64,000 nt of DNA from Phaeacidiphilus oryzae TH49 (lineage in GTDB: Bacteria; Actinomycetota; Actinomycetes; Streptomycetales; Streptomycetaceae). Each line of letters opens with the position of its first letter. Within the stretch, counting starts at the first letter, position 1. The DNA lies in assembly GCF_000744815.1 (NCBI RefSeq), contig NZ_JQMQ01000005.1, forward strand, positions 1,372,055 to 1,436,054. The letters run 5' to 3'. The notes below the pieces were generated by a model. It was not told the DNA's origin. It did no database searches and saw nothing but the letters and a program-made list of their open reading frames with translations. Shown in pieces: positions 44,216 to 53,123 of this stretch. Both the position numbers and the translations under genes were made by a program.

Positions 44216-46279
44216 ATGAGTGATCAGTCCCCCACCGACCCCGCGGTCCGCGCCCTCCTCGAGCGTTCGCACCGCCTCGGCTCCGACCCGCGGAACACCA
44301 ACTACGCGGGCGGCAACACCTCCGCCAAGGGCACCGGGACGGACCCGGTGACCGGCCGGGAGGTCGAACTGCTCTGGGTGAAGGGCAGCGGCGGCGACCT
44401 CGGCACCCTCGGGGAGTCCGGCCTGGCCGTCCTCCGCCTGGACCGGCTGCGCTCGCTGGCCGACGTCTACCCCGGGGTGGACCGGGAGGACGAGATGGTC
44501 GCCGCCTTCGACTTCTGCCTCCACGGCAGGGGCGGCGCGGCCCCGTCCATCGACACCGCCATGCATGCGCTGGTGGACGCGCCCCACGTGGACCACCTCC
44601 ACCCCGACTCGGGGATCGCCCTGGCCACCGCCGCCGACGGCGAGAAGCTGACCGCCGAGTGCTTCGGCGACACGGTGGTGTGGGTGCCGTGGCGGCGCCC
44701 CGGCTTCCAGCTCGGACTGGACATCGCGGCGATCAAGGAGGCCAACCCGCAGGCCGTCGGCTGCGTCCTCGGCGGCCACGGCATCACCGCGTGGGGCGCG
44801 ACCTCCGAGGAGGCCGAGGCCAACTCGCTGCACATGATCCGGACGGCGGAGCGGTTCATCGAGGCGAAGGGCCGGGAGGGCGGGAGGGCCGAGCCCTTCG
44901 GCCCCCTTCTGGACGGGTACGGCGCACTGCCGGAGGCCGAGCGCCGGGAGCGGGCCGCCGCGCTGGCGCCGCTGATCCGAGGGCTGGCCTCGACCGACCG
45001 CCCGCAGGTCGGGCACTTCACCGACGCCGAACCGGTGCTGGACTTCCTGGCCCGGGCCGAGCACCCGCGGCTGGCCGCGCTGGGCACCTCCTGCCCGGAC
45101 CACTTCCTGCGCACCAAGGTCCGCCCGCTGGTCCTCGACCTGCCGGCGGACGCGCCCCTGGAGGCGGCGGTGGAGCGGCTGAAGGCGCTGCACTCCGCGT
45201 ACCGGGAGGAGTACCGCGCCTACTACGACCGGCACGCCGACGCCGACTCGCCCGCGATGCGCGGTGCCGACCCGGCCATCGTGCTGGTGCCCGGCGTGGG
45301 GATGTTCTCCTTCGGCAAGGACAAGCAGACGGCGCGGGTGGCCGGCGAGTTCTACCTCAACGCGGTCAACGTGATGCGGGGGGCGGAGACGGTCTCGACC
45401 TACGCGCCGATCGAGGAGTCGGAGAAGTTCCGGATCGAGTACTGGGCGCTGGAGGAGGCCAAGCTCCAGCGGATGCCGAAGCCGAAGCCGCTGGCGACCC
45501 GGGTCGCCCTGGTGACCGGCGCGGCGTCGGGGATCGGCAGGGCGATCGCGGAGCGGCTGGTCGCCGAGGGCGCGTGCGTCGTGGTCGCCGACCTGAACGC
45601 GGAGGCCGCGGGCGTCGTCGCCGAGCAGCTGGGCGGCCCCGACAAGGCGGTCGCGGTGACCGTGGACGTGACCGACGAGGCGCAGATCGCCGAGGCGTTC
45701 CGGGCCGCGGCGCTGGCCTTCGGCGGGGTGGACCTGGTGGTGAACAACGCCGGGATCTCCATCTCCAAGCCGCTGCTGGAGACCACCGCCGGCGACTGGG
45801 ACCTGCAGCACGCCATCATGGCCCGCGGCTCCTTCCTGGTCTCCCGGGAGGCCGCACGGATGATGGCGGAGCAGGGGCTGGGCGGCGACATCGTCTACAT
45901 CGCCTCCAAGAACTCGGTCTTCGCCGGACCGAACAACATCGCCTACTCGGCCACCAAGGCCGACCAGGCGCACCAGGTCCGGTTGCTGGCCGCCGAGTTG
46001 GGCGAGCACGGGATCCGGGTCAACGGCGTCAACCCGGACGGAGTGGTCCGCGGCTCCGGGATCTTCGCCAACGGCTGGGGCGCGCAGCGCGCGGCCACCT
46101 ACGGCATCGAGGAGAGCGAACTCGGCGAGTTCTACGCCCAGCGGACCATCCTCAAGCGCGAGGTGCTGCCGGAGCATGTGGCCAACGCGGTCTTCGCGCT
46201 GACCGGGGGCGAGTTGACGCACACCACCGGGCTCCACGTCCCGGTGGACGCCGGGGTCGCGGCGGCCTTCCTCCGCTGA
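44216..46279 (+). CDS. rhaEW: Bifunctional L-rhamnulose-1-phosphate aldolase / L-lactaldehyde dehydrogenase
   Basis: 687 aa in two domains. The N-terminal class II aldolase (about 1-400) has metal-binding HVDHLHPDSGIA and GGHGITAWG. The C-terminal short-chain dehydrogenase (about 420-687) has the cofactor loop TGAASGIGRAIAE, NNAGIS and the YSATK catalytic Tyr/Lys. The aldolase cleaves rhamnulose-1-phosphate to dihydroxyacetone phosphate and lactaldehyde; the second half oxidises the lactaldehyde. The RhaEW name follows Bacillus/Chloroflexus usage. Confidence 0.92.
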   Translation: MSDQSPTDPAVRALLERSHRLGSDPRNTNYAGGNTSAKGTGTDPVTGREVELLWVKGSGGDLGTLGESGLAVLRLDRLRSLADVYPGVDREDEMVAAFDFCLHGRGGAAPSIDTAMHALVDAPHVDHLHPDSGIALATAADGEKLTAECFGDTVVWVPWRRPGFQLGLDIAAIKEANPQAVGCVLGGHGITAWGATSEEAEANSLHMIRTAERFIEAKGREGGRAEPFGPLLDGYGALPEAERRERAAALAPLIRGLASTDRPQVGHFTDAEPVLDFLARAEHPRLAALGTSCPDHFLRTKVRPLVLDLPADAPLEAAVERLKALHSAYREEYRAYYDRHADADSPAMRGADPAIVLVPGVGMFSFGKDKQTARVAGEFYLNAVNVMRGAETVSTYAPIEESEKFRIEYWALEEAKLQRMPKPKPLATRVALVTGAASGIGRAIAERLVAEGACVVVADLNAEAAGVVAEQLGGPDKAVAVTVDVTDEAQIAEAFRAAALAFGGVDLVVNNAGISISKPLLETTAGDWDLQHAIMARGSFLVSREAARMMAEQGLGGDIVYIASKNSVFAGPNNIAYSATKADQAHQVRLLAAELGEHGIRVNGVNPDGVVRGSGIFANGWGAQRAATYGIEESELGEFYAQRTILKREVLPEHVANAVFALTGGELTHTTGLHVPVDAGVAAAFLR

Positions 46280-46414
46280 GGCCCCTGGGGGCCCTGGGGC
46301 CCCTGGGGCCCCTCGCCCGTCCCCGAACCGCTCCCGTCCGCATCCACCTGCACCTCCGCACGCCCGCACGCCCGCTTCCGTTCGCGCTCCCGTCCTCCGA
46401 AAGCCCTCCACGCC

Positions 46415-47896
46415 ATGCTCTCTTCCGCGTCCTCCGCCCCCGCGTTCGCTGCCGCCGATCTCGGCGCCACCAGCGGACGGGTGGTGCTCGGCCGGGTCGG
46501 CCGGGACCGCCTCGAGTTCGAGGTGGTCCACCGTTTCGCCAACACCCCGGTACGCCTCCCGGACGGGCTGCACTGGGACGTCCTGGGGCTGTACGGCGGG
46601 ATCCTGGAGGGCCTGCGGCGGGCGGCGGCGCGGGGGCCGGTCGCCTCGCTGGGGATCGACTCCTGGGCGGTGGACTACGGGCTGCTGGACGCGGACGGCG
46701 CGCTCCTCGGCGCCCCCTTCCACTACCGGGACGGGCGGACGGCGGACGCGGCCGAGCGGGTGTGGGAGCGGATCGGCCCCGAGGAGCTGTATGCCATCAC
46801 CGGGCTGCAGCACCTCCCGTTCAACACCGTCTTCCAGCTGGCGGCGGCCGCCGGCTCGGCCCAACTGGCCGCCGCCGAACGGCTGCTGCTGATCCCGGAC
46901 CTGCTGGTGCACTGGCTGACCGGGACGGTCGGCGCGGAGGCCACCAACGCCTCCACCACCGGCCTCTTCGACGCCGGGACGGCCGACTGGTCGCCGCGGA
47001 TCCTGGACGCGGTCGGCATCGACCCCGCCCTCCTCCCGCCGATCCGCCTGCCCGGCGAGCGGATCGGGCCCCTGCTGCCGTATGTGGCAACGGAGTTGGG
47101 CGCGGGCGCTCCGCGCGAGGTGGTCGCGGTGGCCTCGCACGACACCGCCTCGGCGGTGGCCGCGGTGCCGGCGGACGACTCCTCGGCGACGGTGGCGTAC
47201 GTGGCGACCGGAACCTGGTCGCTGGCCGGTCTGGAGCTGGACGCCCCGGTGCTGGACGCCTCCGCCCGGGCCGCCAACTTCACCAACGAGCGGGGGGTGG
47301 ACGGCACCATCCGCTTCCTGCGCAACATCATGGGGATGTGGCTGCTGGAGGAGTGCCGCCGCACCTGGGCCCGCGAGGGCCGGGACGCCGAGCATCCGCG
47401 GCTGATCGCCGAGGCCGAGGCGGCCGAGCCGTTCGCCGCCGTGATCGACCCGGACGACCCGTCCTTCCTCGCCCCCGGCGACATGCCGGCCCGGATCGCC
47501 GCGTACTGCCGGCGGACCGGGCAGCGGCCGCCCGCCGATCGCGGCTCGACGGTCCGGACGATCCTGGAGGCGCTGGCCCTGGCGCACGCCCGGACCCTGC
47601 GGCAGGCCGCCGAGCTGTCCGGCCGCTCCTTCGACGCGGTCCACCTGGTCGGCGGGGGCGCGCGGAACGAGCTGCTCTGCCGGCTGACCGCGGACGCGCT
47701 GGGGATGCCGGTGGTGGCCGGCCCGGTGGAGGCCACCGCCCTCGGCAACATCCTCGTACAGGCCCGCGCTCAGGGCATCCTGACGGACCGTCACGAGGCC
47801 CGCCGCCTGATCGCCACCACCCGGCCCCTGCGCCGCCACGCCCCGACCGGCCCGCAGGCGCCATGGCGCGCGGCGGCGGCCCGCCTGGCCATCTGA
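46415..47896 (+). CDS. rhaB: L-rhamnulose kinase (RhaB)
   Basis: 493 aa, FGGY sugar kinase. ATP site AAADLGATSGRVVLGR, substrate block LGIDSWAVDYGLLDADG, central VAVASHDTASAVAAVPA and YVATGTWSLAG, C-terminal HLVGGGARNELLCR. The GTWSL and SHDTASA wording is typical of rhamnulokinase rather than xylulo- or glycerol kinase. 135 bp follow rhaEW, with short GCCCCTGGG repeats in that gap. Completes rhamnose entry into glycolysis; no mutarotase or transporter is present. Confidence 0.95.
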   Translation: MLSSASSAPAFAAADLGATSGRVVLGRVGRDRLEFEVVHRFANTPVRLPDGLHWDVLGLYGGILEGLRRAAARGPVASLGIDSWAVDYGLLDADGALLGAPFHYRDGRTADAAERVWERIGPEELYAITGLQHLPFNTVFQLAAAAGSAQLAAAERLLLIPDLLVHWLTGTVGAEATNASTTGLFDAGTADWSPRILDAVGIDPALLPPIRLPGERIGPLLPYVATELGAGAPREVVAVASHDTASAVAAVPADDSSATVAYVATGTWSLAGLELDAPVLDASARAANFTNERGVDGTIRFLRNIMGMWLLEECRRTWAREGRDAEHPRLIAEAEAAEPFAAVIDPDDPSFLAPGDMPARIAAYCRRTGQRPPADRGSTVRTILEALALAHARTLRQAAELSGRSFDAVHLVGGGARNELLCRLTADALGMPVVAGPVEATALGNILVQARAQGILTDRHEARRLIATTRPLRRHAPTGPQAPWRAAAARLAI

Positions 47897-48189
47897 GCGC
47901 CGGCGTGCCGGACGGCGGCGAGGCGGAGTGTCCGGCGTCTTCGCCACCGACGGCGCCGGGCACGAACCCGCCTCGCCGGGCGTCTCCGCCGGGCGTCTCC
48001 TCCATCCGGCGGACGACGGGTGCGCACAGAGAGCACAGAAGGTCCGCACCATTGCGCGAATGTGCCACCGGGAGGAGAGTGTTCGCGTTCTGCGCCCGGG
48101 GCCCCGGCGACGACAGCGACGCCGGCGGCCCCGGCGGCGCACAGTGCACTCGACGCATCTTTGGGACGTCCGAAAGAGGAGACCAAGGA

Positions 48190-49671
48190 ATGGAACGCAA
48201 GAGGCACAGACTCGTCCTCCCGCTCGCCCTCGTCGGGGCGGCACTGCTGACCACCCCCGCACTGGCGGCCGGCACACCGCAAGCCGTGCGGGTCTCCGGG
48301 CCCAGCCCCTATGCCGCCTGCACCGCCGGCGGCCCCGGAACGGTGTACACCAACGCCGAGGTCGAACCGTACGTGGCGGTGTCGCCGGCGAACTCCAAGA
48401 CCGTCATCGGCGCCTGGCAGCAGGACCGCTGGGCCGACGGCGGCGCCCACGGCCTGGTCGCCGGCTACTCCTCGGACGGGGGCCAGACCTGGGGCGAGAC
48501 GCCGCTGCCCTTCGACGCCTGCGCGCCCGGCGGGCTCGCGTACACCCGCGCCTCCGACCCGTGGGTGTCCATCGGCCCGGACGGCACCGCCTACTCCAAC
48601 GCCATCGTCTTCGACGAGACCGACAACAACAACGGCGTGGCGGCGGTGAGTTCCACCGACGGCGGAAGGACCTGGGGCAACCTCGCCGTGGTGGACAGCC
48701 ACACCGGCACCACCCAGTTCTTCGACGACAAGAACTCCATCACCGCCAACCCGAAGATCGCCGGCGCCGCGTACTCGGTCTGGGACGACCTCAGGTCCCC
48801 CAACGCCAACCCCTACGCGGACGCCCACGCGGCCGCCTACAACGGGGACGGGTACTTCTCGATGACCGCGGACGGCGGGCGGACCTGGTCCGCGCCGAAG
48901 GCCATCTTCCCGACCAAGCAGCGCACCCAGACCATCGGCAACCAGGTGGTGGTCGACCCGCGCAGCCCGAAGACGCTCTACGACTTCGCCAACTGGATCG
49001 TCCAGCCGAACAACGGCAACAAGGAGACCGACCAGCTGGCCTTCGTGAAGTCCACCGACGGCGGCGCGACCTGGTCCGCGCCGAAGGTCGTCGCCCCGCT
49101 CGACGACGTCGGGGTGACCGACCCCAACACCGGGGCCGGCATCCGCACCGGTGAGATCATCCCGGAGGTGGCGATCGGCGCCGACGGCTCGATCGCCGCG
49201 GTCTGGCAGGACGCGGCGTGGAGCGGCGGGGCCTACGACGAGGTCGCGTTCAGCCGGTCCACGGACGGTGGGAGCACCTGGACGGCGCCGGCCAGGATCA
49301 GCACCCCGACCGGCCGGGCCTCGTTCAACCCGCAGGTCTCGATCGCCCCGGACGGCACGATCGGCGTCGACTACTACGACTTCCGCAACCTGGCGGCCGG
49401 GAACACCAGCACCCTGCCGACCGACTACTGGTTCAAGAGCTCCAAGAACGGCGGCCGGACCTGGAGCGCGGACACCCACCTGGCGGGGCCGTTCGACACC
49501 ATGGTCGCGCCGAACGCGGGCGGCTTCTTCCTCGGCGACTACGCGGGCCTGGCCAACGGCGGGGGCGTCTTCCACCCCCTCTGGACCCAGACCACCTGCG
49601 CCGACGGGACCGCCTGCCCGACCGCTGCGACCGACAGGACGGACGTGTACACCGCCGCGGTCACCCCGTAG
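48190..49671 (+). CDS. Secreted BNR/Asp-box repeat protein (sialidase-like)
   Basis: 493 aa with a clear signal peptide (MERKRHRLVLPLALVGAALL..., cleavage after ALA near residue 26). Six Asp-box motifs S/T-x-D/N-G-G-x-T-W mark a six-bladed beta-propeller: SSDGGQTWGE, STDGGRTWGN, TADGGRTWSA, STDGGATWSA, STDGGSTWTA and SKNGGRTWSA. Exo-alpha-sialidases have this fold, but the Arg triad and nucleophilic Tyr cannot be confirmed, so it may be a sialidase or an inactive propeller. ATG with AGGAG upstream. The preceding 293-bp gap shows nothing else. Confidence 0.88.
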   Translation: MERKRHRLVLPLALVGAALLTTPALAAGTPQAVRVSGPSPYAACTAGGPGTVYTNAEVEPYVAVSPANSKTVIGAWQQDRWADGGAHGLVAGYSSDGGQTWGETPLPFDACAPGGLAYTRASDPWVSIGPDGTAYSNAIVFDETDNNNGVAAVSSTDGGRTWGNLAVVDSHTGTTQFFDDKNSITANPKIAGAAYSVWDDLRSPNANPYADAHAAAYNGDGYFSMTADGGRTWSAPKAIFPTKQRTQTIGNQVVVDPRSPKTLYDFANWIVQPNNGNKETDQLAFVKSTDGGATWSAPKVVAPLDDVGVTDPNTGAGIRTGEIIPEVAIGADGSIAAVWQDAAWSGGAYDEVAFSRSTDGGSTWTAPARISTPTGRASFNPQVSIAPDGTIGVDYYDFRNLAAGNTSTLPTDYWFKSSKNGGRTWSADTHLAGPFDTMVAPNAGGFFLGDYAGLANGGGVFHPLWTQTTCADGTACPTAATDRTDVYTAAVTP

Positions 49672-49800
49672 CGGAAGCCCCGTAGCGGAAGCCCCGACGC
49701 CCGCGGCCCCGGAGGTTCAGCCCACCTCCGGGGTCGCGCGCACGCCGTGGTGGAGGTAGCGGGAGCCGTCCGGAGGACGGGACGGGCCCGTCACCCCGGC

Positions 49801-50298
49801 TCAGTCCACCTCGGGGCTGCGCCGCTCGATGAGTACGACGTCCCGCCAGCGCCCGTGGTGCCGGCCGATCCGCTCGCGGACGCCGATCACGCGGAAGCCG
49901 GCCCGCTCGTGGAGCGCGAGGCTGGCCGTGTTCTCCGGGAAGATCCCGGACTGGACGGTCCACACCCCGGCCGCCTCGGTGGACGCGATCAGCGCGTCCA
50001 GCAGCGCCCGGCCGACCCCGCGCCCGCGCGCCTCCCGGGACACGTACACCGAGTGCTCGACCACCCCGGCGTACGCGGACCGGGCCGACACCGGGCTGAC
50101 CGCCACCCAGCCGAGCACCCGGCCGTCCTCGGCGTCCAGGGCGACGAACCGGTGCCGGGGCGCCTTGCTGCGGTCGAAGTCCGCCCAGCCCGGCGCGGCC
50201 GTCTCGAAGGTGGCGTCGCCCTCGTCGATGCCCTGCTGGTAGATGGCGAGCACCTGCTCGGCGTGCGCCTCGGTGAGCGGCGCGACCAGGAAGCTCAC
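49801..50298 (-). CDS. GNAT N-acetyltransferase, phosphinothricin acetyltransferase-like
   Basis: 165 aa. The GNAT core is EHSVYVSREARGRGVGRALL (acetyl-CoA loop R-G-R-G-V-G), with the PAT/Bar-like pattern GIDEGDATFETAAPGW at about 24-39, VQSGIFPENTASLALHERAGF and RHHGRWRDVVLIER. Members acetylate amines such as phosphinothricin, methionine sulfone or amino acids. GTG start overlaps the stop of a 29-codon small ORF (GTGA). Confidence 0.9.
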   Translation of the reverse strand: MSFLVAPLTEAHAEQVLAIYQQGIDEGDATFETAAPGWADFDRSKAPRHRFVALDAEDGRVLGWVAVSPVSARSAYAGVVEHSVYVSREARGRGVGRALLDALIASTEAAGVWTVQSGIFPENTASLALHERAGFRVIGVRERIGRHHGRWRDVVLIERRSPEVD

Positions 50299-50384
50299 GG
50301 CCTTGCCGCGCGCTCCCCGCGCGCGGACGGGGTCCCGCCGCCGGCGCCCCGGCCGTCCGGCTCGGTCTCCTGGATGAGGCGCAT
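50295..50384 (-). CDS. 29-aa small ORF translationally coupled to the GNAT gene
   Basis: ATG at 50384 with AGGAGGA six bases upstream, the strongest ribosome site in this stretch. It reads MRLIQETEPDGRGAGG then GTPSARGERAARP, and its stop overlaps the GTG of the acetyltransferase by 4 bp. The peptide has no hydrophobic stretch or Cys. It may be a leader peptide that carries ribosomes to the GNAT start, or a short functional peptide. No homology claimed. Confidence 0.55.
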   Translation of the reverse strand: MRLIQETEPDGRGAGGGTPSARGERAARP

Positions 50385-50565
50385 GGGCGTTCCTCCTGTC
50401 ACGCTCACAGCTGCTGGCCGATCAACCCTACGCGGCGGGCGTCCCGTTGGGGATCGATCAGCAGGGCTCCGGCCGGTCCGCCGCCGACCATCAGCCCGCC
50501 GCAGACCGGGAAGCCCAGGTGGTGGCCGGGCGCCGAGTCCGGCGGCGGGCCGGCCGCGGACGGCG

Positions 50566-52116
50566 CTACCGGCTCCGCAGGCGGTCCAGCACGGTCCGGA
50601 CGGAGCGGGTGACGGCCGTGCGGGTGGCGGGCGTCGGGTGGTCCTCGCGGGTCTCGAAGCCGTGGGTGCCGTCCGGGACGTCGAGGACCTCGACGGGTGT
50701 CGCGGACTTCTCGGCGGCGCGGAGGAACTGCTCGACGGTGGCGGCGATCTGCGGGATCTCCAGGCCGACCCGGGTGAGGACGATCGCGGGCGCGGGGTCC
50801 GCGTCGCGGCTTCGGGCCGCGAGCGCCTCGGTGGGGTCCAGGCGGGTCGCGCCCCAGCCGGGGAGCGGGGCGAGCACCGGGTAGGTGAAGGCGACGCAGC
50901 GCGGTGGCGGCCCCGGCCGGCCGGTCCGCCCCGCGAGCCAGTCGGCGGAGAGGAGGCCGCCGGCCGAGAAGTACCACAGGGCGATCCGCTCGGGGTCGAC
51001 CCGAGGGTCCGCCTGCAGCCCGTCCAGGGCCTCGGCGACGTCCTCGGCGGCCCGCGGGTAGTCGGCCAGGCCGTGCAGCCGGTGCTCGACGAGGGCGCCG
51101 ACCGCCCCGAGGGAGGCGGTGTAGGCGGCATAGCCGCGGAGCAGCGGCCAGTCGCGCGGGGCCGGGACGAGGTCGGGCGGCACGGGGCCGCCGTGGACGA
51201 AGAGGACGGCCGGGAGGGGGCCGTCGGACGCCGTCCCAGGACCGGGCGGGTAGAGATCCAGCCGGCCGTTCCGCTCCCGCGGCGGGACCGGGACGTCCAG
51301 CGGGAAGGGGCGGAGGTACGGGGCCAGGCCGCCGGCGAGCCGGTCGCCCGAGGGGTCGGCGGCCCCCGGCGGCGGGGAGAGCCGGCGGCCCTCGCCCGCC
51401 GCCGCGCGCAGCAGCACCCGGGCCAGCTCCTCCGGGCAGGAGAGCATCGGCCAGTGGCCGGTGGGCAGTTCGAAGAAGCCGACCTGCGGCTCGGTCAGCC
51501 GGCGCAGCCACGGCGGGCCGACCCGGACCAGGTCCTGGATGCCGTCGATGGTCGGTCCGCCGTCGGCGGTACAGAGGATCCCGGTGGTGGGAAGGGCCGC
51601 CGCGGCCCCGGTGAGCCGCAGCGGCTGGGTGAGGGTGCGGGCGGGCTGCGCGGCGGCGGAGGCGGCGAGCAGCGCCAGTTGCTCGGCGCCGAGGCCGTCC
51701 AGGCTGCCCCAGCGCCGCCAGTCCTCGCGGCTGCCGGGCGGGGGCACGGAGGCGACCGGTTCGCCGTCCCCGCCCAGGAGTCGATGGACCGCCGGGTCCT
51801 GGACCAGAGCCAGTGGCGGATCGCCGTCCTGCGGCAGGCCGGCGTCCAGGTAGACGATCCGGGCGATCCGTTCCGGGTGGCGGTCGGCGGCGCCGAGTAC
51901 GGGGTGGATGGCGTAGTCGTGGCCGACCAGGACCACCGGCTCCTCCGCGGGGAGCACCCGGACCAGGCCGGCGATCTGCGTCTCGAGGTCGGCCTGCGGC
52001 CGCCGGTCGAGGGTCACCGGGAGCGCGGTGGCGCCCTCGGCGCGCAGGGCGGCGGCGGTCCTGGACCAGATCCGGTCGTCCGTGAACGGGCCCGAGACCA
52101 GCAGGAACGCGGTCAT
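50566..52116 (-). CDS. Two fused alpha/beta hydrolase domains, first with Asp nucleophile
   Basis: 516 aa; ATG with GGAGG eight bases upstream. Domain 1 (about 1-235) resembles the AB_hydrolase_6 group, but its elbow is GHDYA (Asp67 where Ser is usual), with the family His in PTGHWPML. Domain 2 (about 255-516) has AVLFVHGGPVPP, the Ser elbow WYFSAGGLLS and the His in PDGTHGFET, a complete Ser-type set. The gene is divergent from a MerR regulator across 70 bp. The fusion joins two normally separate hydrolases; substrates unknown. Confidence 0.85.
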   Translation of the reverse strand: MTAFLLVSGPFTDDRIWSRTAAALRAEGATALPVTLDRRPQADLETQIAGLVRVLPAEEPVVLVGHDYAIHPVLGAADRHPERIARIVYLDAGLPQDGDPPLALVQDPAVHRLLGGDGEPVASVPPPGSREDWRRWGSLDGLGAEQLALLAASAAAQPARTLTQPLRLTGAAAALPTTGILCTADGGPTIDGIQDLVRVGPPWLRRLTEPQVGFFELPTGHWPMLSCPEELARVLLRAAAGEGRRLSPPPGAADPSGDRLAGGLAPYLRPFPLDVPVPPRERNGRLDLYPPGPGTASDGPLPAVLFVHGGPVPPDLVPAPRDWPLLRGYAAYTASLGAVGALVEHRLHGLADYPRAAEDVAEALDGLQADPRVDPERIALWYFSAGGLLSADWLAGRTGRPGPPPRCVAFTYPVLAPLPGWGATRLDPTEALAARSRDADPAPAIVLTRVGLEIPQIAATVEQFLRAAEKSATPVEVLDVPDGTHGFETREDHPTPATRTAVTRSVRTVLDRLRSR

Positions 52117-52155
52117 CGTCAGCACCTCCAAGGGGGTGGCTTCGTCGTCCCGGTT

Positions 52156-52183
52156 AACCTAGGAACTCCCCCGGAGGGAGGTT
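52156..52183. promoter_or_regulatory. MerR-type inverted repeat in the hydrolase/regulator gap
   Basis: AACCT...AGGTT with inner CTCC-CCC-GGAG forms an interrupted 28-bp palindrome between the divergent double hydrolase and merR genes. MerR regulators bind such elements between -35 and -10. Part of it (GGAGGGAGG) is also the regulator's ribosome site, so the symmetry may be partly accidental. Confidence 0.4.
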
Positions 52184-52186
52184 CAA

Positions 52187-53089
52187 GTGGCTGACGCGTC
52201 GGGTGCGCTGAGCATCGGCGAACTCGCCGCACTGACCGGGACCACGGTCAAGACCGTCCGCTTCTACTCCGACCGGGGCCTGCTGCCCGAGTCAGGGCGC
52301 AGTGGAGGCGGCCACCGGCGCTACCGGCCGGAGGCCGCGGCCCGGCTGCGCGCCATCCGCTCGCTGCGCTCGCTCGGCGTCCCCGTCCCCGAGATCGCGG
52401 GGATGCTGGAGGAGCCGCCGGAACGGTCGGCGGACGCGCTGGACTCGGTCGTCGACCGGCGGCTGGAGGAACTGGGCGCGCAGCTCTCCGCTCTGCGCTG
52501 GCGCGAGGCCGCGCTGCGCGCGCTGCGGGAGGGCGCCCCCGAGCAACGCGCGGAGCTGCTCGGACTCCTGGGCGCGATCGAGGTCCCGCCCAGCACCTCG
52601 GCCATCGCCCACTACTGGCGGCGCCTGCTGCCGCCGCGGCTCTCCGCACGGCTGCGCAGGTCGGTCACCGAGGCGGCCGTACCGCAGCCGCCGGCCGAGC
52701 CGACGCCCGGGCAGGTGCTCGCCTTCGCCCGGCTGCACGCGCTGGCCGCGGCGGCCACCGACGGCTGCCTGGCCACCAGCCGGCCGTCCCCGCCCGCCGC
52801 CCATCCCGACCTCCTCTACGACGGGTTGCACGAGGCCTATCTGCTGGCCGAGGCGGGACGTTCGGCGACCGCGCTGGACTGCTACGTCGGCGCCCACGCG
52901 CGCGCCTCCGGCGTGCGGGACACCCCGGGCTTCCGCCGCGCACTCCTTCCCGCGCTGGCCGCCGCGGACCATCCGGTCATGTCCCGCTACTGGCAGCTCG
53001 CCGAGCAGCTGACGCCCCCACGGACTCTCACCCTCGGCGCCGCCGACCTCCGCCTCCGCTCGGCGCTGGCCGCCGACGTGGCCCTCTAG
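52187..53089 (+). CDS. MerR-family transcriptional regulator
   Basis: 300 aa. The N-terminal winged helix has the MerR pattern LSIGELAALTGTTVKTVRFYSDRGLLPESGR with GGHRRYRPEA; a coiled coil follows (about 75-125). The C-terminal region (about 130-300) is a helical ligand-binding-like part without Cys clusters, so it senses an organic ligand rather than metal. GTG start with GGAGGGAGG. It probably controls the divergent double hydrolase and itself. Confidence 0.92.
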   Translation: MADASGALSIGELAALTGTTVKTVRFYSDRGLLPESGRSGGGHRRYRPEAAARLRAIRSLRSLGVPVPEIAGMLEEPPERSADALDSVVDRRLEELGAQLSALRWREAALRALREGAPEQRAELLGLLGAIEVPPSTSAIAHYWRRLLPPRLSARLRRSVTEAAVPQPPAEPTPGQVLAFARLHALAAAATDGCLATSRPSPPAAHPDLLYDGLHEAYLLAEAGRSATALDCYVGAHARASGVRDTPGFRRALLPALAAADHPVMSRYWQLAEQLTPPRTLTLGAADLRLRSALAADVAL

Positions 53090-53123
53090 GACGACCCGCC
53101 GTCACCCAGGACGCGCCCCGCCG

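Noticed and set aside
46280..46414. Short GCCCCTGGG repeats as a hairpin terminator after rhaEW
   Set aside because: Repeats are weak and the next gene is in the same operon direction; no clear stem-loop.
43823..48277. 1484-codon open frame on the minus strand across the rha genes
   Set aside because: Antisense shadow of rhaEW and rhaB produced by high GC; composition is Arg/Gly/Val-rich without motifs.
44659..49671. 1670-codon open frame on the plus strand ending with the BNR protein
   Set aside because: Only the last 493 codons are real protein; the rest is an out-of-frame reading of the rha genes. The ATG at 48190 has its own ribosome site and signal peptide.
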